Shown here piece by piece: positions 37,109-46,500 of a stretch of 64,000 nucleotides of DNA. Position 1 is the stretch's first letter, and every line of letters begins with the position of its first letter. The translations under genes were made by a program, and so were the position numbers. The stretch is from JALYUM01 sp036688685 (GTDB lineage Bacteria; Pseudomonadota; Gammaproteobacteria; Burkholderiales; Burkholderiaceae_D): positions 248,001 through 312,000 of the forward strand of contig NZ_JAQQPS010000001.1 in the NCBI RefSeq assembly GCF_036688685.1, given 5' to 3'. The notes below the pieces were generated by a model, which saw only the letters and a program-made list of their open reading frames with translations, did not search any database and had not been told where the DNA came from.

Positions 37109-37648
37109 ATGACGACACCTCCATCGACCGATAAAGACCTCTGGGTTTCCTGGGACGAATACCACCGCATGATCGAGCGCCTGGCGCTCAAGGTCTACGA
37201 ATCGGGCTGGAAATTCGACCAGGTGCTGTGCCTGGCGCGCGGCGGCGTGCGCCCGGGCGACGTGTTCTCGCGCATTTTCGATGTGCCGCTGGCGATCCTG
37301 TCGACCAGCTCGTACCGCGAAGATGGCGGCACCAAGCAGAGCGACCTCGACATCGCCAAGTACATGACCATGACACGCGGCCCGCTGGCTGGCCGCGTGC
37401 TGCTGGTCGACGACCTGGCCGACTCGGGCGTGACCTTGCAAAAGGTCAGCGCTCACCTGACAGAAAATTTCAAGGAAGTCACCGAAGTGAAATCCGCTGT
37501 CATCTGGGTCAAAGGCACGTCGGCCTACCGTCCTGATTATTACCTGGATGATCTGCCGCACAATCCGTGGATCCACCAGCCGTTTGAAGACTACGATGGC
37601 TTGCGTCCGCACCAGTTGGCGGCATGGATGAAAAAGTTCGAGAAGTAA
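37109..37648 (+). CDS. type I phosphoribosyltransferase (xanthine/hypoxanthine-like purine salvage)
   Basis: A 179-residue PRTase. The PRPP-binding motif VLLVDDLADSGVTL is at about residues 93-106, and CLARGGVRPGDVFSR is the pyrophosphate-binding loop. The overall pattern resembles Gpt/HGPRT-type enzymes that salvage xanthine, hypoxanthine or guanine to the nucleotide. Coupling to purA (12 bp) fits purine metabolism. The ATG at 37109 is preferred, with GGGAG six bp upstream; ATG 37103 sits directly on that site. Confidence 0.88.
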   Translation: MTTPPSTDKDLWVSWDEYHRMIERLALKVYESGWKFDQVLCLARGGVRPGDVFSRIFDVPLAILSTSSYREDGGTKQSDLDIAKYMTMTRGPLAGRVLLVDDLADSGVTLQKVSAHLTENFKEVTEVKSAVIWVKGTSAYRPDYYLDDLPHNPWIHQPFEDYDGLRPHQLAAWMKKFEK

Positions 37649-37652
37649 TGTT

Positions 37653-37679
37653 AAAAGCCGCAGATTCTGCGGCTTTTTC
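37653..37679 (+). terminator. terminator after the phosphoribosyltransferase gene
   Basis: AAAAGCCGCAGA, TT, CTGCGGCTTTTT: a near-perfect stem with a T-run, closing the hisZ-purA unit. Confidence 0.85.
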
Positions 37680-37736
37680 GTTTTTGATGCCGCAGTTTTG
37701 ATATTTCCTCACGGATCTTTCCGCTACCATGGCGGT

Positions 37737-38333
37737 ATGACCCAAAGCTTCTTCCAGACCTTCATTCTCCTGCTGCTCGTTACCGACCCGTTCGGCAACG
37801 TGCCCCTGTTCGTCGCGGCATTGAAAGATGTGCCGCCCAAGCGCCGGCCGCGCATCGTGGTGCGCGAGTGCGCGATTGCGTTCATCCTGCTGCTGGTGTT
37901 CATGTTCTTCGGGCGCCATTTCCTGGCGGCCCTGCAATTGTCCGAAGTCTCGCTGCGCATCGGTGGCGGCGTGATCCTGTTGATGATTGCGATCCGCATG
38001 GTGTTCCCGCATCCCGATGGCGTGCTGGGCCACAGCGAGCACGGCGAGCCGTTCATCGTGCCGCTGGCCATTCCCGCCCTGGCCGGCCCGTCGGCGCTGG
38101 CGACCGTGCTGCTGTTTTCCTCGGACAGCATGAACGACGTGATGATTCACGTGGCGGCGCTGGGGGCGGTGGGCGTGGTCTGGCTGGCGGTGTTCCTGGG
38201 CGCGGAGAAATTGCAGAATGCGCTCGGGCCGCAGGTCATGACGGCCTTTGAGCGCTTGATGGGCTTGATTTTGACGGCGATGTCGGTGGAGATGCTGCTC
38301 AGTGGCGTACGGGAGTTCGTCAAGACGCTGTAG
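37737..38333 (+). CDS. MarC family (UPF0056) inner-membrane protein
   Basis: A 198-residue polytopic protein with six hydrophobic segments. It has the family motifs VTDPFGNVPLFVA, RIGGGVILLMIAIRM, VPLAIPALAGPSALAT and the C-terminal RLMGLILTAMSVEM. Despite its name MarC is not part of multiple antibiotic resistance, and its role is unknown. The ATG at 37737 is chosen because homology starts there. Confidence 0.9.
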   Translation: MTQSFFQTFILLLLVTDPFGNVPLFVAALKDVPPKRRPRIVVRECAIAFILLLVFMFFGRHFLAALQLSEVSLRIGGGVILLMIAIRMVFPHPDGVLGHSEHGEPFIVPLAIPALAGPSALATVLLFSSDSMNDVMIHVAALGAVGVVWLAVFLGAEKLQNALGPQVMTAFERLMGLILTAMSVEMLLSGVREFVKTL

Positions 38334-38368
38334 ATCTGCCATCCGTTTCACCCACAACAGGACACCAT

Positions 38369-39358
38369 ATGCAGACGCTCATTGCCCTTGCCCGCTTTTT
38401 GTTTGTGTTGATGTTCGCCATGAGCGCTGCAGGCCTGGCCGGTGCCGCAGAAATATGCCAGCCGTCCAGTCCTGGCTATTTCCACAAATATTGGTCCGGC
38501 AAAATCGACGGTAAATATGCAGTCAAGATGGAACTCACCTGCCGGGATGGCACCTTGCAGGGTAATTACTTTTACGTTAACAAGGGTGTGCGGATCAATT
38601 TGACGGGGCGGGTCGGACCGGCCGGGACCATGGCACTGGAGGAAAATGCGTGGGGTAACATGCCAAGTACCGGCAGCTTTGCCGGTACGCTTGGCGCGAA
38701 TCATGTGGACGGCATGTGGACGGCGGCAGATGGCAAACGGTCCTTGCCCTTCGCTGCCGGGCAGACTTCCGAAATCCATCTAGGAACCCGGCGCGAGATT
38801 GTCGGTGCGTCGGTGGGCGACTATGCCCTGGCCAGCATCGCTGGCAACGGCGGCGCGAATGCCATGTGGGATACCGGGAAAACAGGGAAAGGCTGGGAGT
38901 CGAGCGTATCGTCCAATTCCGGCGGCATGCGCCAGGGCAGCCAGATCAAATTGACGCGCGCGGACCAACGCTTGCTTGATAGCCTGATCATCCGGGTCAG
39001 GCCCGATCTGACCACCGAATTGTTCGCCAGCGGGCGCGTGATTCTGACGATTCCCTACAGCGATCGCGGCGCGCAGTTCAATATCAGTTCGGCGGAGAAT
39101 GCATCAGTGAGGCAATCCCTGGAAAAACAGTGGACGCAGGCACGTCTTGAGGACGAGACCGTGTATCTGCTGGCCCAGGATGGGATTGATTTCAGCCGTC
39201 ACATTTCGGGCAATTTCGACGGTGTCGTGGGCGATATCCTGCTCGTGACTTATGCGATTGTCGGGAACAGCTTTGATGTCAAATTCATGGCTGGCCAGTG
39301 CTGCAGTGAAAGCGTATTCACCTTCAAACGCCAGCAACGGCCGCAACAAAACAAGTAG
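38369..39358 (+). CDS. secreted protein of unknown function
   Basis: A 329-residue protein not recognised. A signal peptide is clear: MQTLIALARFLFVLMFAM, then SAAGLAGAAE with cleavage after AGA. The mature part begins with a paired-Cys beta-rich domain (ICQPSSPGYFHKYWSGKIDG, then MELTCRDGTLQGNYFYV), of the type in which small repeated beta strands describe how much something is 'expanded' by the family. A second half ends FMAGQCCSESVFTF. The pattern GxxxGTLGANHVDGMWT suggests a small beta barrel or sandwich. It is preceded by an AGGA site and lies alone between marC-like and FKBP genes. Periplasmic or outer-surface location inferred. Confidence 0.65.
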   Translation: MQTLIALARFLFVLMFAMSAAGLAGAAEICQPSSPGYFHKYWSGKIDGKYAVKMELTCRDGTLQGNYFYVNKGVRINLTGRVGPAGTMALEENAWGNMPSTGSFAGTLGANHVDGMWTAADGKRSLPFAAGQTSEIHLGTRREIVGASVGDYALASIAGNGGANAMWDTGKTGKGWESSVSSNSGGMRQGSQIKLTRADQRLLDSLIIRVRPDLTTELFASGRVILTIPYSDRGAQFNISSAENASVRQSLEKQWTQARLEDETVYLLAQDGIDFSRHISGNFDGVVGDILLVTYAIVGNSFDVKFMAGQCCSESVFTFKRQQRPQQNK

Positions 39359-39449
39359 CGTCAGCACAGACGCTAGTTTGCCTTTCGCGCATCGGAAAGG
39401 CATACTCTCGCTATCCCGGCCATTGGCTGCTTACCTGAAAAGACCAACA

Positions 39450-39887
39450 ATGAACTTTATCGCTACCGCAGTCATCCTCTCCGCTGCCTTGTTCGGCGGC
39501 GCCGCGTCGGCCGCCACCGCCGTCGCGCCACCAAAACCGCAAGTCGAGATGGGCCTGCAAAAAATCGACACCGTTGTCGGCAAGGGCAAAGTCGCCGCAG
39601 CCGGCCAGACCGTCACCGTCAACTACACCGGCTGGATCTACGCGCCAAAAGCGGCAAAGAAACACGGCATCCAGTTCGACAGCTCGATCGGCCGCGAGCC
39701 ATTCTCGTTCCCGTTGGGTGGCGGCCAGGTCATTCAAGGCTGGGACCAAGGCGTGGCTGGCATGAAGGTGGGCGGCAAGCGCACCTTGATCATCCCGGCG
39801 GAACTGGCGTACGGCGCGCGTGGCGTCGGCCCGATTCCAGCCAATTCGAATCTGATCTTCGATGTTGAACTGCTGGACGTGAAGTAA
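39450..39887 (+). CDS. FKBP-type peptidyl-prolyl cis-trans isomerase
   Basis: A 145-residue protein with a signal peptide (MNFIATAVILSAALFGGAASA, described in two halves: MNFIATAVIL and SAALFGGAASA) and one FKBP domain. It carries VTVNYTGWIY, FDSSIGREPFSFPLGGG, VIQGWDQGVAGMKVGGKR and LAYGARGVGPIPANSNLIFDV, which hold the active-site aromatic and Asp residues. It catalyses proline isomerisation during periplasmic folding. The ATG at 39450 is the only one giving a signal peptide. Confidence 0.93.
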   Translation: MNFIATAVILSAALFGGAASAATAVAPPKPQVEMGLQKIDTVVGKGKVAAAGQTVTVNYTGWIYAPKAAKKHGIQFDSSIGREPFSFPLGGGQVIQGWDQGVAGMKVGGKRTLIIPAELAYGARGVGPIPANSNLIFDVELLDVK

Positions 39888-39898
39888 TGCAGTGAAAT

Positions 39899-39926
39899 AA
39901 AAAAACGGCCGCGAGGCCGTTTTTTC
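39899..39926. terminator. bidirectional terminator between the FKBP gene and uvrB
   Basis: AAAAAACGGCC, loop GCGA, GGCCGTTTTTT, between two convergent genes. Confidence 0.85.
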
Positions 39927-39939
39927 ATGGTGAAGCGAA

Positions 39940-42030
39940 TTATTTTCCCAGCATCGACACCACGTTGTCCGTCCCCGGCGCACCGAAGGCTTGCTGCTTG
40001 AGAACGTGCAACTGGTCGCGCACCTGCGCCGCTTTTTCGAACTCCAGGTTTTTGGCGTGGTCGACCATGAGCTTTTCCAGGCGCTTGATCTCCTTGCCAA
40101 TCTGCTTCTCGCTCATGGACTCGACTTTCGCCGTTTCCTTTGCTGTGCCATCGAGCATGTCGCGCTGTGCCTGCGGGCTGTAGACGCCGTCGATCAATTC
40201 CTTGATCGCCTTTTTTACGCCGCGCGCCGTGATGCCGTGCTCGAGGTTGAATGCGGTCTGCTTGGTGCGGCGGCGCTCGGTCTCGTCGATCGCACGGCGC
40301 ATCGAATCGGTGATCTTGTCGCCATACAGAATCGCCACACCGTTCAGGTTGCGGGCCGCGCGGCCAATCGTCTGGATCAGGCTGCGTTCGGAGCGCAAAA
40401 AGCCTTCCTTGTCGGCGTCCAGCACCGCCACCAGCGACACTTCCGGCAAATCGAGACCCTCGCGCAACAGGTTGATGCCGACCAGCACATCGAAGGTCCC
40501 GAGGCGCAGATCGCGCAGGATTTCAACCCGTTCCACCGTTTCGATATCGCTGTGCAGGTAGCGCACCTTGATGCCGTGCTCCGACAAATATTCGGTCAAT
40601 TGTTCGGCCATGCGCTTGGTTAGCGTGGTCACCAGCACGCGCTCGTCTTTCTTGACGCGGTCGGTAATCTCGCCCATCAGATCATCGACCTGGGAACGGG
40701 CAGGGCGCACGAAAATCAGCGGATCGACCAGGCCGGTCGGACGCACCACCTGTTCGACCACGTTATCGGAATGGGTCTTTTCGTAGTCTGCCGGGGTGGC
40801 CGAGACAAAAATCGTCTGGCGCATCTTGCCTTCGAATTCCTCGAATTTTAATGGGCGGTTATCCAGCGCAGACGGCAACCGGAAACCGTAATCAACCAGG
40901 TTGGTTTTGCGTGACCTGTCGCCGTTGTACATGGCGGACAACTGGCCGACCAGCACGTGCGACTCGTCAAGGAACATGAGCGCATCCTTGGGCAGGTAAT
41001 CGACCAGCGTTGGCGGCGGTTCGCCCGGCATTGCGCCCGACAAATGGCGCGAATAGTTTTCGATGCCTTTCGTAAAACCGATTTCCGCCATCATTTCGAG
41101 GTCGAAGCGGGTGCGCTGTTCGAGGCGCTGTTCTTCGATCAGCTTGTTCTCCTTGCGGAAGAATTCGAGCCGGTCGCGCAATTCCAGTTTGATCGTTTCG
41201 ATGGCGCGCAGCACGGTGGAGCGGGGCGTGACGTAATGCGAGCTCGGATACACCGTAAAGCGCGGGATTTTCTGGCGCACGCGGCCGGTCAATGGATCGA
41301 ACAGTTGCAGCGACTCGATTTCATCGTCGAACATCTCGATGCGAATCGCCAGTTCGGCGTGCTCGGCCGGGAAAATGTCGATGGTGTCGCCGCGCACGCG
41401 GAAGGTGCCGCGGCCGAAATCGACTTCGTTTCTGGTGTACTGCATCTGGATCAGGCGCGCAATCACGTCGCGCTGGGCGACCTTGTCTTTCGCGCGCAAG
41501 GTGAGAATCATCTGGTGGTATTCGGTCGGGTTACCGATACCGTAAATGGCCGACACGGTGGCCACGATGATGACGTCGCGCCGCTCCATCAGCGACTTGG
41601 TGCACGACAGGCGCATCTGCTCGATGTGCTCGTTGATCGACGAGTCTTTTTCGATGAACAGGTCGCGCTGCGGCACGTAGGCTTCGGGCTGGTAGTAATC
41701 GTAGTAACTGACGAAATACTCGACCGCGTTTTGCGGGAAGAATTCGCGGAACTCCGAATACAGCTGGGCCGCCAGGGTTTTATTCGGCGCGAAGATGATC
41801 GCCGGCCGCCCGGCCTGTGCAATCACATTGGCCATGGTGTAGGTTTTGCCCGAGCCGGTGACACCCAGCAGGGTCTGGTAAAACAGGCCGTCGTTGATGC
41901 CTTCGATCAGGCCCGCGATAGCGGTCGGCTGGTCGCCGGCCGGCTCGAACGGCTGATGCAGCTTGAACGGCGAACCCGGGAAAGTAATGACGTTCGGTTC
42001 CGGCTCATTGGCGATGGATAAATCTGTCAT
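39940..42030 (-). CDS. uvrB: excinuclease ABC subunit B
   Basis: A 696-residue damage-verification helicase of nucleotide excision repair. Walker A is GVTGSGKTYTMANVI near residue 60, the beta-hairpin is SYYDYYQPEAYVPQRD, the DEAD-like motif is LMFLDESHV, and motif VI is QTIGRAARN. The C-terminal UVR motif (LEFEKAAQVRDQL) binds UvrC. The ATG at 42030 gives 20 residues before the usual FKLHQPFEPAGDQP. It is divergent from the aminotransferase at 42148 and ends before a terminator. Confidence 0.97.
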   Translation of the reverse strand: MTDLSIANEPEPNVITFPGSPFKLHQPFEPAGDQPTAIAGLIEGINDGLFYQTLLGVTGSGKTYTMANVIAQAGRPAIIFAPNKTLAAQLYSEFREFFPQNAVEYFVSYYDYYQPEAYVPQRDLFIEKDSSINEHIEQMRLSCTKSLMERRDVIIVATVSAIYGIGNPTEYHQMILTLRAKDKVAQRDVIARLIQMQYTRNEVDFGRGTFRVRGDTIDIFPAEHAELAIRIEMFDDEIESLQLFDPLTGRVRQKIPRFTVYPSSHYVTPRSTVLRAIETIKLELRDRLEFFRKENKLIEEQRLEQRTRFDLEMMAEIGFTKGIENYSRHLSGAMPGEPPPTLVDYLPKDALMFLDESHVLVGQLSAMYNGDRSRKTNLVDYGFRLPSALDNRPLKFEEFEGKMRQTIFVSATPADYEKTHSDNVVEQVVRPTGLVDPLIFVRPARSQVDDLMGEITDRVKKDERVLVTTLTKRMAEQLTEYLSEHGIKVRYLHSDIETVERVEILRDLRLGTFDVLVGINLLREGLDLPEVSLVAVLDADKEGFLRSERSLIQTIGRAARNLNGVAILYGDKITDSMRRAIDETERRRTKQTAFNLEHGITARGVKKAIKELIDGVYSPQAQRDMLDGTAKETAKVESMSEKQIGKEIKRLEKLMVDHAKNLEFEKAAQVRDQLHVLKQQAFGAPGTDNVVSMLGK

Positions 42031-42147
42031 ACATTTCTACCTTTGCTAGAATGGGAGTCCGCCTGCGGCTCCTGCGCATTTGTAATTCCTGGGGCCGCTG
42101 TCTATACAACCGCAGCACCCCCGCCGACAATCGATTAGTTTAATCTC

Positions 42148-43359
42148 ATGACTTCCACTGCACCTGCAAGCATTTTCGGCGCCATCGACATGGCCCCGCG
42201 CGACCCGATCCTGGGCATCACCGAAGCATTTGTTGCCGATACCAACCCAGGGAAAATCAACCTGGGCGTTGGCGTCTATTATGACGACAATGGCAAAGTG
42301 CCACTGCTCGCGTGCGTGCAGCAGGCCGAAGCGACGCTGATGGAAACGCAGACGCCGCGTACCTATCTGCCGATCGAGGGCCTGGCCGCGTATGACAAAG
42401 CGGTGCAAGAGCTGGTATTTGGGGCCGACAGCGCCATTATTCAAGAGAAACGCGCAATTACCGTGCAGGCCATCGGCGGCACCGGCGCGCTGAAAATCGG
42501 CGCCGATTTCCTCAAGCGCTTCGCGCCAGGGTCAAGCGTTTATATCAGCGACCCGAGCTGGGAAAACCACCGCGCGCTGTTCGAGTCGGCAGGTTTTACG
42601 GTCCACAATTACACCTATTACGATGCGGCCACGCACGGCGTCGATTTCGCCGGCATGCTGGCCTCGCTCAAGGCCATGCCAGCGGGCGCCATCGTGGTGC
42701 TGCACGCCTGCTGCCATAACCCGACCGGCGCCGACCTGACCGACGCGCAGTGGGACGACATTATCACCGTGGTGCGCGCCGGTGGCCTGGTGCCGTTCCT
42801 CGACATGGCTTACCAGGGCTTTGCCAAGGGCATCCTCGAGGACGGCGCCGTGGTGCGCCGCTTCGCCGCCACCCCGGGCGCGCTGCTGGTGTCGAACTCG
42901 TTCTCGAAGTCGTTCTCGCTGTACGGCGAGCGCGTGGGCGCCTTGTCGGTCGTGGCCGACAGCGCCGACGAAGCGGCGCGCCTGCTGTCGCAACTGAAAC
43001 GCATCGTGCGCACCAACTATTCCAACCCGCCGATGCATGGTGGCAAAGTGGTGGCGACGGTGCTGTCCACGCCGGCCCTGCGCACGCTGTGGGAGCAAGA
43101 ACTGGCCGGTATGCGCGTGCGCATCCGCGACATGCGCGAAGCCCTGGTCGCCAAACTGGCCGCCAAGGCGCCTGGCCGCAACTTCGATTTCGTGCGCCAG
43201 CAAGTGGGCATGTTCTCGTATTCCGGCCTGACCAAGGAGCAGGTCGGCCTGCTGCGCAGCGAGTCGATCTACGCGGTTGATACCGGTCGCATCTGCGTCG
43301 CTGCGCTGAATGCCAAAAATATTGATCGGGTCGTTGACGCCATCGCAAAAGTCCTCTAA
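42148..43359 (+). CDS. tyrB: aromatic-amino-acid/aspartate aminotransferase
   Basis: A 403-residue PLP-dependent class I aminotransferase. It starts AIDMAPRDPILGITEAF and has KINLGVGVYYDDNGKVP, HACCHNPTGADLT, the PLP lysine in SNSFSKSFSLYGERVG, and the C-terminal MFSYSGLTKEQV. These match the TyrB/AspC group that transaminates aromatic amino acids and aspartate. Aspartate or tyrosine preference cannot be settled here, so the symbol is approximate. No clear ribosome site precedes the ATG. The last codons contain the promoter of the next tRNA-Asn. Confidence 0.88.
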   Translation: MTSTAPASIFGAIDMAPRDPILGITEAFVADTNPGKINLGVGVYYDDNGKVPLLACVQQAEATLMETQTPRTYLPIEGLAAYDKAVQELVFGADSAIIQEKRAITVQAIGGTGALKIGADFLKRFAPGSSVYISDPSWENHRALFESAGFTVHNYTYYDAATHGVDFAGMLASLKAMPAGAIVVLHACCHNPTGADLTDAQWDDIITVVRAGGLVPFLDMAYQGFAKGILEDGAVVRRFAATPGALLVSNSFSKSFSLYGERVGALSVVADSADEAARLLSQLKRIVRTNYSNPPMHGGKVVATVLSTPALRTLWEQELAGMRVRIRDMREALVAKLAAKAPGRNFDFVRQQVGMFSYSGLTKEQVGLLRSESIYAVDTGRICVAALNAKNIDRVVDAIAKVL

Positions 43360-43362
43360 AAT
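43334..43362 (+). promoter_or_regulatory. sigma-70 promoter of the first tRNA-Asn, inside the aminotransferase 3' end
   Basis: TTGACG (43334-43339), a 17-bp spacer, TAAAAT (43357-43362). Close to consensus; predicted start near 43369, about 35 nt before the tRNA. It overlaps the last codons of the aminotransferase gene. Confidence 0.65.
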
Positions 43363-43403
43363 CTTGCTTCTTCGTTGATGTGCAAGCGTCCTCGAAGATC
43401 AAT

Positions 43404-43479
43404 TCCCTGATAGCTCAGTTGGTAGAGCGACGGACTGTTAATCCGCAGGTCCCTGGTTCGAGTCCAGGTCGGGGAGCCA
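43404..43479 (+). tRNA. tRNA-Asn(GTT)
   Basis: A 76-nt cloverleaf: acceptor TCCCTGA pairs with TCGGGGA, D arm AGCTCAGTTGGTAGAGCG, anticodon loop CTGTTAA with anticodon GTT, T arm GGTTCGAGTCC, and encoded CCA. It is identical to the copy at 47243. Followed by a terminator. Confidence 0.97.
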
Positions 43480-43492
43480 GAATTTGTTGTAC

Positions 43493-43522
43493 AAAAAAGC
43501 CCGCAGCGATGCGGGCTTTTTT
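43493..43522 (+). terminator. terminator after the first tRNA-Asn
   Basis: AAAAAAGCCCGC, loop AGCGAT, GCGGGCTTTTTT, 14 nt past the tRNA CCA. It can also end the convergent kinase transcript. Confidence 0.85.
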
Positions 43523-43558
43523 GCGTTGAGGCCGGTCGCCGATGGGTATGGCATGCCG

Positions 43559-46500
43559 TTACACGGAAAAGTGATTTTCCCTGGCCACGGCGCGGGTATG
43601 GTGCTCGGCGCCGCGCCAGTCGAAGTCATCGATGCTGGCGTGGATCAGCGCCAGGGCCGCCGCGGAAAAATACGGCGCCAGTGCGGCCAGCACCCGTTTC
43701 GGCGGCTCGGGCTGGCAGGCTTTGCAGGCCTCGATCAGTTCGGCCAGCAGGGGTCCGGCGCGTTCGTCGCGCGCCGGCGCGGCGCTATCGGCGCCGGCCA
43801 ACGGCGGCGCCAGCAGGTCAATTTCGGCCAGCGCGGCGGCTATCGCCGCGTCGAGCTGGGCCAGGGCGGCCGGATCGGGCGCGCTGGTGGCCAGCTGGCG
43901 TTCCAGTCCTTGCGCCAGCTCGGACAGCGGCATCAGCCGGACATTCGCGGCGGCGCCTGCCAGCTTGTGCAGTGCGGCGGCGGCGTCGCTGGCGCGCGCC
44001 TGCGCCAGCAGTGCGTGTACCGTCGCGGGCGTCGCGGCGAAGCTGGCGGCAAATTTGCGCAGGTAGTGGCGGTAGGTCTCCATCCCGCCCCAGATGTGCA
44101 GGCCGGCGGCGACATCGATGACCGGCCGCGCGCGCCGGGGGTGGTCGGCGCCAGCCTCGGTAAGGCGGCGGATCAGGTCGATTGTGCGGGGAATATCGAA
44201 GGGCTTGGCGATGAAATGGGTCATGCCGGCGCTGCGCGCGGCATCCTGGTGCGACTGGAAGGCGCCGGCGGTCAGCGCCACGATCGGCAAGTCGGCGAAG
44301 CGGGCCATGCCACGCAAAATGTGGGTCGCTTCGATGCCGTCCATGACCGGCATCTGGACATCCATCAATACCAGGTCGACCCCACCCGGGTCGTCCACCA
44401 GCCAGTCCACGGCGATGCGCCCGTTGTCGGCCAGGATCACCTCGGCGCCTTCCTCGGCCAGAATGCGGAACGCGACATCGCGGTTGATATCGCTGTCGTC
44501 GACCACCAGGATGCGCAGACCGGCCAGCTCGCAGCCGGCGCCGCTGGCAATCGATTCGCTGGCCTCGCCCAGCGCGCGTTTCTTGCTGGCGTCGAGGACG
44601 GCGTTGTACAGGGTGGAGGCGGTGATCGGTTTGGTGAGCACGGCGTCGATCAGGCCGAGCGTGCCATCGTCGTGCAATTCGACCGCCTGGTAGGTGCTGG
44701 TCAGGACGATGACCGGACACGCGTCGGCGGGCGCCGCGGCGCGGATCCGCCGGGCCGCCGCCAGCGTCGCCGCGCCGCCGTCGTGCCACGGCAGGATCAC
44801 CGCGCGTGGCAGGCGCCCGGGCGCGGCGCCTGCCACCGCGGCGACCGTCGCTTCAATCGATGCCAGGGTGTCGACCTGCCAGCGCAGCTGGCGTGCGGTG
44901 GCGGTCACGATGGCGGCCTGTTCGCCGTCGCGCGCCATCAGCAGAGTCAGCCCCACCATCTCCGGCGACGAGAACAGTTCGCTGCCGGTACTGGCCTGCA
45001 CCGGGACCGAGAACCAGAACGTGCTGCCGGTTCCGGGCGTGCTGCGCAGCCCGATGCGGCCTTCCATCATGTCGACGATGCGCTTGCAGATGGTGAGCCC
45101 CAGGCCGGTGCCGCCGAAGCGCCGGGTGGTGGAACTGTCGGCCTGCGTGAAGGGGGCAAACACGGCGTCTTGTTGTTCCGCTGCGATGCCAATGCCGGTA
45201 TCGCGTACCTCGAACAGCAGGTCGACCTGGCCGTCGCCCCGCGCGTGCGCGGCAATCGCCAGTTCGACGCTGCCGTGTTCCGTGAATTTGATGGCGTTGC
45301 TGGCCAGGTTGACCAGCACTTGCTCGAGCCGCAGCGCGTCGCCCAGCACGTTCGCCACGGCCGCGGGCAGGGGATGGATGACCAGGTCGATATTCCGGGT
45401 GCCTACCGCCACGCCCATGGTGGCGACCACATTGTCGATGACTTCCTGCAGCGAGAACCAGCTGCGGTCGATGGTCATCGCACCCGCTTCGATTTTCGAG
45501 ACGTCGAGTATGTCGTTGATGATGCCCAGCAGCGAACGGCCGGAAGCGCGGATCTTCTGCAGCATGGCGCGCGCGTCGCGGTTGCGGTTGGCGCGCTCGA
45601 GCAGGTAGGCCAGTCCGAGGATCGCATTGAGCGGGGTGCGGATTTCATGGCTCATATTGGCCAGGAATTCGGCCTTGCTGCGGTTTGCTGCCTGGGCCGC
45701 GTCGCGCGCTTCGAGCAGGCCGCTTTCGGCCAGTTTTTGCGCCGAGATATCCTGCACGAAGATCAGTGTCGCCGGCCCGTCGCTCAAATCGACGCGGGTG
45801 GTTGACTTGAAGACCGGCACGGCCGTGCCGTCCTTGCCCAGCCCGACTGCCTCGAAGCGCTGTTCGCGCGCCGAATCGCTGTCGATCAGCGCCTGCTCCT
45901 GCGGCAGCGTCGCCAGCGATGCGGTGGCGATCATGGCGTGCCATGGCAAGCCGTGCATGTCTTCGTTTGCGCTGTAGCCATGCAACAGGTTGTAGCGCCG
46001 GTTGGTGTAGATAAAATGGCCTTGCCTGAGCATGGCGACAGCGATCGGCGCCTCTTCGATCAGCGTGCGAAAGCGGGTTTCGCTGGCCGAGCGCGCCGCC
46101 GCTTCGGTGCGTTCGTAATGGCGCTCGTCTTCGATTTCGCGCAGGCGCCGGCGGCGCGACTGGCTCCATCGCAGCGTGGCAACGCTGGCGCAGAGCAGAA
46201 TCAAATACAGCACCAAAAACGTGCGCACTTGCAGGTGCAGCGGCGCCAGGACGGTCGCCATCGGGCGTCGCAATTCCAGCGTCATCGTGCTGTCGGTGCG
46301 CACGCCGGGCGCGAGCACGCCGATGTGGCGCAGTTGTGGCGCTGCCGGGGCGCTGTCCGTGTCAACCAGGCCGGCGTCAATGAACACGCCGCCCGTGCTG
46401 TGCGCCAGGATGGCGCGCAAATCGGGCGCATACAGGGCCGAGCGCAGTTCATCGGCAAACGAGACCGGGTCGAGTACGGCCAGCACCACGCCCCCGAAAT

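Noticed and set aside
43484..45805. A 773-codon plus-strand open frame inside the hybrid kinase gene
   Set aside because: It is the antisense shadow of the kinase. GC-rich coding sequence leaves long open frames on the opposite strand; the residue pattern is Arg/Gly/Gln-rich and has no domain motifs.
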